From: Oikopleura dioica
Taxonomy: Eukaryota; Chordata; Appendicularia; Copelata; Oikopleuridae
Length of the DNA stretch: 64,000 bases
Reading direction: 5' to 3'
NCBI GenBank assembly: GCA_907165135.1
Contig: OU015566.1
Coordinates: forward strand, 11,330,157-11,394,156
In this document: positions 22,057-32,593 of the stretch, piece by piece
How positions within the stretch are numbered: position 1 is the stretch's first letter
Layout of the letters: each line of letters opens with the position of its first letter
Program-made: the position numbers and the translations under genes
Notes under the pieces: generated by a model
The model's input: the letters and a program-made list of their open reading frames with translations, nothing else
Told to the model about the DNA's origin: nothing
Databases searched by the model: none

Positions 22057-24838
22057 ATGGGTGACTCTTCGAAATCGGGGACACGAGTTTTTAAGAAATC
22101 TTCGTTTCGGGGTTGAAAATGAGTATCGTAAAATCTTCGTCGAAAAATTATCTCGAAAAATATAAATTTCAAGTTGAAAATTTCAACCCTTTTTCCAGCC
22201 AAATGGAAAGATCACGGCCTATCTCGGAAAGCGAGATTTCGTTGACCACATCCACTGCATCGACCCTATCGACGGCATCGTTCTGATCGACGAGGATTAC
22301 CTGAAATGGTACGTTCGCCATTCGATTGAATAACGTTAACCAAAATAGTCCTGAATTTTCTAGTGGCGCGAAAAAAGTGATGGCGACGTTGACGTGCGCC
22401 TTTCGCTACGGTCGCGAGGATCTCGACGTTTTGGGGCTGACGTTTCGGAAAGAGTTGCACACCGATTTGCAACAGGTGTGAATTCATTGATAGAATCAGA
22501 AAGAATCAAAGTCACACAGTACCAAAATCAACCTAACTTTTCAGACCGTGCATTTTCAACTAACTGCGCAAGTATGTGTTGTCACTTAAAATAGACATTT
22601 CCTAATGGTGCTGTTTTTTCTGTTAAACTGGTTCTGATGAATTTGATTCAGGTCTACCCGCCGACGAGAGAAAACGAAAGACGATTGTGCACCAGGCTAC
22701 AAGAGAGGCTGCTGAGAAAGCTGGGCAAAAATGCATATCCATTCTTCTTTGAATTGCCACTCAATTCTCCTTGCTCAGTTACATTACAGGTTTTTTTTTC
22801 AAAAAGATTTATTTCAATTGCATGCCGTTAACTATCTGCTTATAATCATGATTTATGAATGAATCTGATTCAACCCTTGAACAAGTTCGTGACAGATTTT
22901 TTCATCCATCCTCCCATCTTCTTCAATTTTGACTTTTTCTTCAAGGAGACCTCTTTTCGTAAGGACACAACTTGTTCTGTCAATGCTGTGACTTGTGACA
23001 TTATTGACTGGAGCATTGTATCCCGTTCAATCCCATTTGTAACAAGAGTCGTAAGGGAAGCGGTTATAGAAGGGTCAGTCGTATTGTACCTTAAATTCGT
23101 TTCATTCGAAAATTTCAAAAATAGGAAATTACCTATAATTTGGGATAAACCCTAGGTTTGGTTGGTAGTTGTCATTGTTCTCGTCCGAAAAACCTCCCGA
23201 GAAGAAGCTCTCGGACTCCTCGTTTATCACTGGGATTTCTCCAGGGTCTAAACATCTTTTTGAAGAAAATCTCAAAATACTCAAGTAAACCTTCTTGATT
23301 TCCTCTGAGCATTGTCTGGCTATCAAGTCGTGTTTGCTTCGAATTTGTATACGCAAAAGGGAAAATAAAAGTTCATGTGATGTAAAGACCCGCCCCAACG
23401 TACTTAAAGAAGGATAAATCCTGAACAAGCTTCGATATGACTAAACATATCGTGCGATATTCTTGATAAAGTATTTACGATTATTTTATTTCCTGCGGTC
23501 CAGCTAAAGGTCGTTTCAGCCTGCCCCAGGAGACACAGGAAAGCCATGTGGTGTCGACTACGAACTCAAAGCTTGCATCGTATACGAAGGCGAGGAGGTA
23601 ATAAAAGCATCTATCTGCAACAACTAAGAAAGTTTAGCCCGCGCAAGCGAACAGGAAAAACTCCGTCCGCCTGGCAATTCGGAAAGTTCAATATGCTCCC
23701 GATCGACAAGCTCCTCAGCCGTGCAAGGAAATCTCCACGAAGCCAGTTCTTTCAGAAAAACCTATTAACTTAGAAGCTACATTAGACAAGGAGCTCTATT
23801 ATCATGGCGAAACGATGAACGTCAATGTTCAGGTACTCTTTTATCCATCACTAAGAAGCCATACCATTTTTAGATTACAAATAATAGCTCAAGAAGTGTA
23901 AAGAAGATCAAAATATCAGTTAGACAATTTGCTGATATCTGGCTCGTTTGACAGCTCTCAATCTTAAAATTGATCAAATATAAAAGCAAGTAATCAAACC
24001 AAAAAAAGTATATACAGCTCTGCGCAGTACAAATGCCCTGTTGCAAACTTAGAACACGAAGTTTGCGTTCCTCCAAGTTCTACTCTTTGCAAGGTATTCA
24101 TCAATAATTCTCTCGAGAATTAAGAAGGATTAAGGTTTTCCAAATAACTCCAAATCTGAGCGAAAATAAAGATAAACGAGGTCTCGCTCTTGATGGACAG
24201 CTAAAACATGAAGATACCAATCTTGCTTCTACGACACTTATTAAAGTAAGCTTACCTTTGAAACGACAAGGGGCTTATTTCTTTGAAGGACGGAATTTCC
24301 CGAGAAACGCTTGGAATCGTGGTGAGCTACAAAGTGAAAGTCAAACTCGTTCTCGGAGGAATCGGCTCTGATGTTTCGCTCTTCTTGCCATTCTCGTTGA
24401 TGCACTCGAAGCCAGTCAATGATTCGGATAATCAGAGGAGGCAAGATGCACAGGATGCTCTTTCAATTCGTCAAGAAATCAACTCGGTAGCATTCTATTT
24501 TTCCTACATGTTTCATAACTGATGATTTTTAGACATCTTCGCGGCATAATTCTTATACTCAAGAACCAAAAGGAACAAGTGGTCAGCCAGTTCGTCCTCC
24601 GGATGCGGAGTCAGTTCATTTGATCAATTTCGACGATCCTGTCGCTACAAATAACCAACCTGGATTCGAACGTAAGCCATAAACTCCCTTCATCCAATAA
24701 CGAGTGAATTTTGAAGCCATGCCTGGCCAGGGATGGGACTACGACGATGAGCTACAATTCATGGAATTCACGCGATTGCGGCTCAATGCGCAGAATCCAG
24801 AAGGACAACAAAACGGAGGTCCGGCAAGCCAGAACTAG
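22057..24838 (+). CDS. ARRB: Non-visual (beta-type) arrestin
   Basis: Adaptor that binds phosphorylated G-protein-coupled receptors and links them to clathrin. Start ATG 22057 gives [16 protein letters not shown], then [17 protein letters not shown] after an intron with an odd donor (22111-22198). The arrestin N-domain continues: [46 protein letters not shown] 730-nt intron (22790-23519) holds another gene on the opposite strand. Later exons give [104 protein letters not shown] and [10 protein letters not shown]. The tail keeps a clathrin-box-like LINFD and the AP2-binding helix [14 protein letters not shown], so it is endocytosis-competent. The stop TAG is at 24836-24838. Confidence 0.93.
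22870..23312 (-). CDS. Small unknown protein nested antisense in an arrestin intron
   Basis: Three exons read cleanly: 23291-23312, 23133-23247 and 22870-23089. They are separated by two GT-AG introns of exactly 43 nt (23248-23290 and 23090-23132). Their removal keeps one frame through phases 1 and 2, giving a 118-residue protein from ATG 23312 to TGA 22870-22872. The first half is acidic and Ser/Asn-rich ([19 protein letters not shown]). The second half is a predicted coiled coil ([20 protein letters not shown]) followed by a strongly basic tail with [16 protein letters not shown]. No signal peptide or known domain. It lies wholly inside the 730-nt arrestin intron. I do not recognise the family. 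The double frame restoration is the main evidence that it is a real gene. Confidence 0.6.
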
Positions 24839-25558
24839 AGGCACCAGAAAACATGAGTTTTCCGTGGAAAGAAAGTTCTTTCCAAACAACTATGAACAAA
24901 AATAGATCTTTTCTGCAGAAACCCACTTTTCTACATACATTCTTTATTTGGGAAATGATAATAAATTACCTCTTTCAATGTATAATTATGACCGCGGTGA
25001 AAATGAAATATCTTGTGTTGTACATTGCTTCTATGATACAGGAATCGTTCTATCAGGCTCGTGCATTTTGAGACACATTTTCAAGCATTTCTCTCTCTTC
25101 GAAAATCCTTTATCAGTGTTATCACTACAAGTAAATCAAAAAGAATCTATCAAGACATGTTACTACTAACAAACTACGCAGCAATACCAGTATGTCTTTC
25201 CGCCCTATCCTTATTTTGCGACTAATAATTCATTCTGAATATTCTTCTTTCGTTTATTTTCCGCTGTGATTATTTTTATAATTTTACGCTGATCTCTTTT
25301 TATTCATTTTACCAGTTATACATTTTTTAATTTATTTTATGCAACCGACAAGTTACAAAAATTCATGCTACGCTGTACCTCACCATTTTCTCTAAAACCT
25401 CTTTTCTCCCTTGACTAAAATATATCAAATTTACAGACTTGTTTTTAATGCAGTTTTGCTCGTTTTTGGGTTTTCGAAAATCCCCGGACAACAATGAAAT
25501 CTTTTAACAAATAAATAAGACCACAATGAACCTTTCTACTGAACTTTTTTGATTCAGA
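24839..25558. other. Intergenic, nothing recognised
   Basis: About 720 bp of AT-rich DNA between the arrestin stop and ECI2. No convincing coding frame. It ends in TTTTTTGATTCAG, a strong splice acceptor placed one base before the ECI2 ATG. Confidence 0.6.
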
Positions 25559-26441
25559 ATGTTAAAGAATATCCGCAGAGCATATTCTTACATTTCTCTG
25601 GAGCAAACTGGAGCGCTTTCGATTTTGAAATTTAACCGACCGAAGAAATACAATGCGATCAACCCTGACATGTACGATGAGATCGGAGATGCATTGAGAA
25701 AAGAAAAGGCTAATGATTCTTCGTCACTATTGGCAATTACTGGCGAAGGTTCCTATTATTCTTCCGGAAACGACCTGACTGCTTTTGCTAAATGGATGGC
25801 ACAAGTAACCCATCTTTATAAAACTCAAAAAAACAATCTTTCTAGGGCAAATCGCAAGAAGAAATGGCCGAAACAGCGCATGATATCATGGTCCCTTTTG
25901 TCGATGCTTTTATCGAGTTTGACAAGCCTATGATCTCTGTTGTGAATGGACCGGCTGTTGGAATCGGAGTTTCTCATCTTGGCCTTGCTGATTTTGTTTA
26001 TGCTCATGAATCAGCAACTTTCTACATGCCCTTTACGATACTTGGTCAATCCGCCGAGGCTTGCTCTTCAGTGACATTCCCGAAGATCATGGGTCCTTCA
26101 GATGGGCACGCTATGATCATGTTCAACAAGAAAATCGACGCCGAAGAAGCGAAAAACTCGAAGCTCGTTGGAGAAATCTATTCTGATGATGGACCTGTTT
26201 GGCAAAAAATCGAGGAATATTCTAAATTGCCGAAGAAGTCGTTGAAATACTCAAAACAGCTCGTTAGGTACTTCGATTAACTGTTTCAATATTTTTCTCA
26301 TAATAACTTGATTGTAGGACTGCAGCAGATGTCGAATTCTTGAAACAAGTAAATCTACGGGAAGCAGCTCGACTTCGAGAGCGCTGGGCGAGTCCTGATT
26401 GCGCAGAAGCAATCATGAAGTTTTTGATGCGAAAGGGTTGA
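25559..26441 (+). CDS. ECI2: Enoyl-CoA delta isomerase 2 (peroxisomal/mitochondrial)
   Basis: Crotonase-fold enzyme that shifts cis/trans-3 double bonds to trans-2 for beta-oxidation of unsaturated fatty acids. Start ATG 25559 follows a trans-splice-type acceptor (AG 25556-25557). Exon 1 has LSILKFNRPKKYNAINPDMY and the oxyanion-hole segment ITGEGSYYSSGNDLTAF. A short intron near 25806-25846 leads to exon 2 with FDKPMISVVNGPAVGIGVSH (second oxyanion-hole loop), FYMPFTILGQSAEACSSVTF (catalytic Glu region of ECI2) and MFNKKIDAEEAKNSKLVGEI. The last exon gives FLKQVNLREAARLRERWASP, the conserved ECI2 C-terminus, and ends at TGA 26439-26441. No acyl-CoA-binding domain is present upstream, unlike long human ECI2, and no clear C-terminal peroxisome signal. 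Confidence 0.87.
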
Positions 26442-26526
26442 AGCCCTTACTGTACATTTATTTATTCCTTCCCCGAAAAATATGCGAGCGAATTCTTTCA
26501 AATTTAAACCTTTTCCTTTCGCAAGA

Positions 26527-28822
26527 ATGTCGGAATCGGACTCGACAAGAACAGAAGCGACGAAAAAATGGCTCCCAAATTTGAAGCACCCGAGTTTTAT
26601 CGGCCGCCCGGCCTCAATATGGCTCGATCTTGGGAAAAATAAAAGCTCGGCTGGAAAAATCATGTGCAATATCTGCCAGACATCCTCGGAAACGATGAAG
26701 GCGGCGCTTGCTCATTTGCGCAGCAAACACAAAAATCAGAAGCAATATGAATGCGATCAATGCTCAGAGAGATTCAATGTTTTCGAAAATTTACAGACTC
26801 ACAAAACCTCACATGAAGCGAGACTATCGTCAGAAGGAATTGTCAAGTGCCCGATCAAAAACTGCAGCAAGGAATTTCGTAGGATGGTCGTTTTCCGCCA
26901 CCATGTTCAAAAAGAACACCAAATTAACGACGATTTTCATTGCAAAACTTGCAATTTTCCGTTTCCGACTGTTTTCGAACTCGAGCAGCATCGACTTGCC
27001 CACGTTTCACGCGAAAAACGGCGGCTGGAGAGGCGCAAACGGGAGCTGAAACAAAAATTGGAGAATCCGCCCGTCCCGGATGAAATTTCAAATTCAAAGC
27101 AAAACATCCCTGAGCCGCCTGTATTTCCTGAAACAAGAGAACTCACGAGCATCCAAGATGAACTTCCAGAGACGCCTATTCTTGACCCTCCAGTGCAAGA
27201 AGTCATGGAACTCGTCAGAGAAAAGAGCAAAAACAAGCGCGGATCTGTCACCAAGAAACTTTCGACTTTCGAAGATTTCACTTTCCAAAAGCCTCAACCC
27301 TTGAATGATGCACTAACAGCGCTGGATGAAATTGTTGGAACGATAAGCGATCCCGTCGTTAATGCTACAAGAAATCAAGGAAGAGTACAAAATCATTTTT
27401 TGGTAGAAATGACTTTTTAAAGAAAATATTTTGTATCTCTTATAAGAACAACCGGCACCAAAGCCGATCCGAAAGAAAGTCCGAAAATCAACAAAGCAAA
27501 AGATCCCCGGTCCACTGGCTGGCCCGCTTCAAGTGGCGCCGCTGGACGCTATTCCGAATCCCGTCCCCGCCTTCTCTGCCCAAAACGATCTTGATTTTCC
27601 CTTCGCTTCTGGAACTTGGGGCTACGAAGCTGATTCAGCGGCTCAGTATTCCTCTCAAATTATGCCAAATTACGGATATGAGAGTGTGGCGCCCGGAGTT
27701 CAACCGCAAACGCCTCATTTTGACAATTATATGGGAAACATTTTCTACGGAAAGCCAAAGTCAAAATCGCCTGCTCACGTGTGTAATTACTGTGGGCGCG
27801 TTTTCAAAACCGCAAGGATCGGCTCATTTCGATACACGAATCAATACAGTCCATTGTAACTTCCATTTCATTAACAAGACCCGTCCCAAAATGAGCCTAT
27901 TTAAGATACTTACGCCATCACTTAGTTTCGCATTCCGGGGTGAAGAAACATATGTGCACATTATGTGGCAAGACTTTCTCCCGCATTTCGACACTCACAA
28001 AGCACAAACAGTCCGTTCATTTGAAGACGATATTCTATCCATGTGGGCGCTGCGGAAAACATTTCTACCGAAAGGACACTTGGAGGAGGCACCAAATTCA
28101 ACACCAGACTGCTAGAAACTGGGCATGTCCGTACTGTTATTCTAGATTCAAGACTCGACAGAATTGCTTGAAACATATCAAGACTCACCAAGCTACGACT
28201 AGAGACTATCAACTTTCAGGTTTTTCGACATAGGCAAATTGTAATCTTCATGTTCGTATTTAGAGGGTATGAGCCATGAATTCTTCAATCCAGACGGCTA
28301 TTTCGAAATGAATCCTATCGGTCCCATGACTGAGCTTTTGCAAAACGCCCAGGATGAAGGCTCAAATCAGACTCAAGGCGTTCAAGATATGATTCCAGGA
28401 AAGGATGCTATTTATTCACTGATTACTTATTACAGTAAGTAAAAAGAGATTTTAAAGATTTAGCATCTTAATTGGAAGGGAATTCGTCAAGTCTTATGCC
28501 AAGCACAAGTAGTAAAAAGGGGTTGAAAGAGGGAGAATGCGTTGCATCAAGCAGCAGCTGCGCTCAGCGTCTTCAGCTCCCAACGGGCGGCGCCACTACC
28601 CCAATCGATAGCATTTTGCCAAACTTGCCTCAAACAGATCAGGATCAAGACTCGGCGAAAAATCTGATCATCGATGAAATACTCGGCGCAGAGTTATTCG
28701 GCTCCAATTCGAACACCAACTCGGCAACGCAAAGTTCAAGCTTGCCACAAACGACAAGTAGCAATCCAGTGAAGAGGGATGACCCGCAAGGCAAAAAGAA
28801 GGGCCTGAAGGAAAGAGTTTAA
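26527..28822 (+). CDS. C2H2 zinc-finger protein, two finger clusters
   Basis: Probable DNA-binding nuclear protein; no orthologue recognised. Start chosen at ATG 26527 (MSESDSTRTEATKKWLP), two bases after an AG acceptor at 26524-26525. The first cluster has about four fingers: CNICQTSSETMKAALAHLRSKH, CDQCSERFNVFENLQTHKTSH, CPIKNCSKEFRRMVVFRHHV, CKTCNFPFPTVFELEQHRLAH. A basic helix and a Pro/Glu-rich linker follow. The second cluster has CNYCGRVFK (interrupted), CTLCGKTFSRISTLTKHKQS, CGRCGKHFYRKDTWRRHQIQH and CPYCYSRFKTRQNCLKHIKTH. The C-terminus is Ser/Gln-rich, after an intron near 28434-28476. In the fifth finger the frame breaks at an A-run (27806-27809). It sits 85 bp after ECI2 on the same strand. 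Confidence 0.72.
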
Positions 28823-29097
28823 AAATTATTGCAATCGAGAGACGACTATAAGAGCAAGTATAAAAGTTATTGTATGCTTCGATTGCTGTCGAAACCCTTT
28901 CATTTTCATGATGTGAGAGAGTAAATAGAAGCGAAATCAGTTTTCCAATATTTTTCGACGTAGCGTGTCGGATTGCCAATTATAAACTCTATCTATTGAC
29001 TTGCTCAGCTCAAGCTGTGACGGGCCAAGAATACCAACAATTGCCCCTTGATTGCGCCGAGTCAAACTTGCCTACTGATAATGCCAGGGGAGAGACA

Positions 29098-30304
29098 ATG
29101 CCAGTTCAGTCAAGTTCGAAGCCACAAAAGCAACAGAAAGCGAAACGCGTGCGTCCGAAAAAGACTTCTCAAGCAAAACAGAAGAATAACCGACAACTTG
29201 AAATTGCAAATGAGGAAACAGATACAGATGCTAACAGAGCAATTGCACAGAGTTTCGTTACGGGGTCTCAAGATAACAATATTGTCAATGCAAAATGAAA
29301 AGAATGTTTAAAATATGTGCAACCCTTTTCTCAGACGCATATTCAATTCAAGCCGACATCGATACCGCTACTGTCAAGAAGAAAAAAGAGAAAGAAACTA
29401 ACCAAATAAAAATTGCAGAAGCAGACGTTGACGAATTGGCAACGGTGGAAGAAGTCACTAACCAATGCAGAATTAAATATAATATCAGCTTATCGGAGAA
29501 GTGAGTTCCCAGTGGCATGTTTGATGGCATCATAGAGTTATCTCGCTTGAGATAATTGAATGCATAGAAATCATTATTCGTAGAGAATCTCTACTAGAGA
29601 TAGAGACAAGGCCACCAGTTTTCACGATCAATATTAAGAATCTTAATTTAAGATATCTCATCGACACTTCGAAAGAGAAAATAACTGGAATACCCTCGCA
29701 CTCAAGCGGTGCGCGAACGACAAAGGGCGTGTACCGATTTCACTGCGACGATCCAAGTTGTAACAAGTCCTTCACAAAGCGCTGCGATCTCAATCGGCAT
29801 ATTCTGACGCACACCGGCGAGAAACCCTTCAAATGCGATAAATGTGAAAAGCGCTTTAGCCTGAAATCGACGCTAGTCAAGCACGCTCGGCGGATGCATT
29901 CCGACGAGAAGCCAGACAAGTATAACTGTCATGTCTGTGAGAAACGATTCACAGATTCAGGGGGACTCAAGCGGCACATGAGAATACATACGCAAGCTAG
30001 GAATGTGTTTCATATCAATTTGGAGACATGGAAGAGTTTTTCCTTGATCTGCGTGAAAACGTATCAAATTCGCATTGGTTTTTTTTAAACACAGAAAAGA
30101 CCCTTCAAATGCGAAGATTGTACAAAAGTCTTCAAACGCAGTGATCAGTTAGTACGTCATCGCAAAACGTGCGAGAAGAATCTTTCAAAAGAAAATCCGT
30201 CGACGCCTAAATCGGTCTATGTCGTCATGACGCCACTCTGCAAGGAGATGATGGAAATGTTTGAAAATGAGCAAAGTGCTAAGCCTGCATCAACGACAAA
30301 TTAA
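29098..30304 (+). CDS. C2H2 zinc-finger protein, four fingers
   Basis: Kruppel-type DNA-binding protein; no specific orthologue recognised. The start is tentative (ATG 29098); the exon is open from an AG acceptor at about 29007, so it may begin earlier. The N-terminal half is basic then acidic (KAKRVRPKKTSQAKQKNNR; DTDANRAIAQSF; VKKKKEKETNQIKIAEADVD). The finger region at 29729-30150 reads CDDPSCNKSFTKRCDLNRHI with the linker HTGEKPFKC, then CEKRFSLKSTLVKHARRMH, CHVCEKRFTDSGGLKRHMRIH. After an intron with acceptor near 30094 comes CEDCTKVFKRSDQLVRHRKTC. The stop is TAA 30302-30304. A donor for the intron ending at 29338 was not found among GT sites. The next gene starts 76 bp downstream. Confidence 0.7.
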
Positions 30305-30379
30305 CTGCCATGAGAATTGTTCTCAAAAGACGGATAATGAGTAGATAAGAAATTAAAATTGAAATGAGTGTAGTTCAGA

Positions 30380-31832
30380 ATGGCGGAATCGTACCCCAAC
30401 ATGCACCTCAATGGACACAAAACAGAAGGCGAGCATGAGGCACGGTCAAAAATCTCAAAATTTGTTGCGAAAGAAATTTTTGTGTTCGCAACGAAATTCT
30501 CTAGATCAATGCAAAATTTTTATGACGCCAAGACTTTGCCGGTTCAAATAAGACATACGCATCTTGTTATGTCTCCAGAGATTTATAATAAACCCTTTTC
30601 CGAGATAAATTTGCAAAAAAACTAACTGTAGCGCTTATATATTTTCGAGAAATTTCGAGTGTTTAATTTTAGAGGTCTTCCTTGATTTCAATGGATTTTG
30701 AAAATTACTTAGGCGGTAAGCCAATGTATCCGAGAGATGAGACCCCTAAGCAGGAAAAAATGATGTGGAAAAAGAGGATGGTCCAGTCCCAAACGACAAC
30801 GATGGAGATCAACACCAAGTTCCTCGCCGATCTCGACTCGCGACTTGAACCTTTGAACCCACTTCCTGAACAAGTCAAGCTTATGCTCTCAATCTTGCAA
30901 GAGTCGAACAGACAGCACGAACTACAGATGAAACAGATGAGTGAACATCTTATCAAAGAGATCCACAGAAGCGAAGCCAGACAAACGGAAAACTTGAATA
31001 AAGCTACACGCGATTATAACTCTAAATTGGAGCTCATCTCTAAACAGATTTATGACATGCATGCGTAAGTTTCTATTTTTCAAATTTCTTGGTTCTCTTC
31101 CTTGATTTCAAAGCTAATCTAAGACTTCAGAGAGCTCCAGACAGTCCGAGGAAAGATTCGCGAAGATTTCATGCTTGTCGATACTGTAAGTAAAGCATAC
31201 TATACATATGAGAAAAGTTTTTTAGAATACTCACGACAAAATCATCGAAGTCCAAGAAAAATGCACCAAAGCAGCTGAACGGCTTCACGATATCAACTGT
31301 GATACTCTCAGTCTCAACGAGAAACTCGCTGAGATGAGAGACAATGTAAGTTTCACCTGCTTTTCTCTACGATTACAATTGATGCTACTAGATAATTGAT
31401 GACCGTCTGGCCTTTATGAAACAACATGAAGACATGGTGCGGATGAAGGAGAATCAAGAGAAAATCTTGCGCCTCATTCGAGGTCCCGAAGCTGTTCTCA
31501 AGCAAAAGGACAAAGAGAAGCGCACGAAGCATAGATCGGGAGAGAGCGATGACGAACGATCTTGCAAAGAGGAGAACGGCGTGAAGCGCGAATACCGCGA
31601 CCATGATTCACACAGTTCCAGACGCAGCAGCTTTGATCGTGACTCCGAATCGCATAGCTCTCACAAACATCGTCCAAGTTCATATGATCGCAATAGAGGA
31701 ACCTACAATCCCAGTTATCGCAGGCCGTTTGCGACGAAGAAGCAGAGGCGCAGCGAGTCTCCGGGCCCAAGCTACAATAATAATAATAGCAGATCGACGA
31801 GACCATCGCGATTTCCTCGGGCGCGCAGCTAG
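30380..31832 (+). CDS. Coiled-coil protein with RS-rich tail, unknown
   Basis: No family recognised. ATG 30380 follows an AG acceptor at 30377-30378. The first exon (MAESYPNMHLNGHKTEGEHE) probably joins across a roughly 200-nt intron to 30674 (MDFENYLGGKPMYPRDETP). Then come long amphipathic helices: LNPLPEQVKLMLSILQESN, LIKEIHRSEARQTENLNKAT, VQEKCTKAAERLHDINCDTL, LAFMKQHEDMVRMKENQEKI. Three short introns lie between 31065 and 31395. The C-terminus from about 31500 is Arg/Ser/Asp-rich (RDHDSHSSRRSSFDRDSESH) and ends in an Asn run plus RPSRFPRARS before TAG. The RS-like tail suggests a nuclear RNA-associated protein, by inference only. It is the last gene in the plus-strand cluster that starts with ECI2. 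Confidence 0.65.
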
Positions 31833-32593
31833 GAATGGGGCCTTTTTATTCCGTCAGTTCAATTTTAAGTTAAAAAGAGAGCCTCCAAAGAAGAGAAAAA
31901 CAACCAGGAAATCCGTACTCATCTTCCTTTCAAAATTCATAAAGCAAAGCTTACGAAAAACTCAACTTGAATAAAGCTGGTTTAAACATCGTTCTAGCCA
32001 TTTTATTACCTCCCTGTATTTGCTGCCATTATAAATTTTGAATGTAAACAAAGTGACTGGTTATGCGTTATTATCAACTAGCCAATTGTCTTAAAAATAT
32101 CCTCGCAGAATTTAACTAAATCTGTAAATATATTAACACGTATTATTTTCTTTGACTGGACCTCGCCAACTTGCTACTTCTACCAGTACGAAGCGATCTT
32201 CTTTTTGAGCAATCTTGGTGTTGGGAGACCCCGAAGCCATGATATCTTCCTTTTTGTATTTAAACCTATTCCAGTCAGCTTAAACTTTTATGTAGCTTTT
32301 ACTTTTACCAAGTGTTCAGTTCTCACATTTCAATAGTACTTCACGAGATTCATAAAAATTCACGAGCCCAATTTTTTCCTTAACCTTTTTTCGTATTTAA
32401 TTCTACAGTCCTTACTTCAGCGCGCACTTTTTCTTCTTGGATCCTTATCTTCACTGTAGAAATCTTCACGAGCATTTTTATCTTCACTTTTAAATAATAA
32501 TAAAAATCAGCGAAAACAAATCTCATTCGTTTTTCAATATTCAGACGACGCTAAATGTCGTGAAATACACGCGATATCGGTCCTGAAGGAGAA
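31833..32593. other. Intergenic, nothing recognised
   Basis: About 760 bp, AT-rich. The short words TTCACGAG and ATCTTCACT recur several times between 32340 and 32490 without a regular period. No RNA gene or convincing ORF. It presumably contains the BTBD9 promoter; no TATA box was identified. Confidence 0.5.

Noticed and set aside
22859-23155. Plus-strand 98-codon frame in the arrestin intron
   Set aside because: The opposite strand gives a better spliced gene with two consistent introns; this frame has no family features and runs without splice signals.
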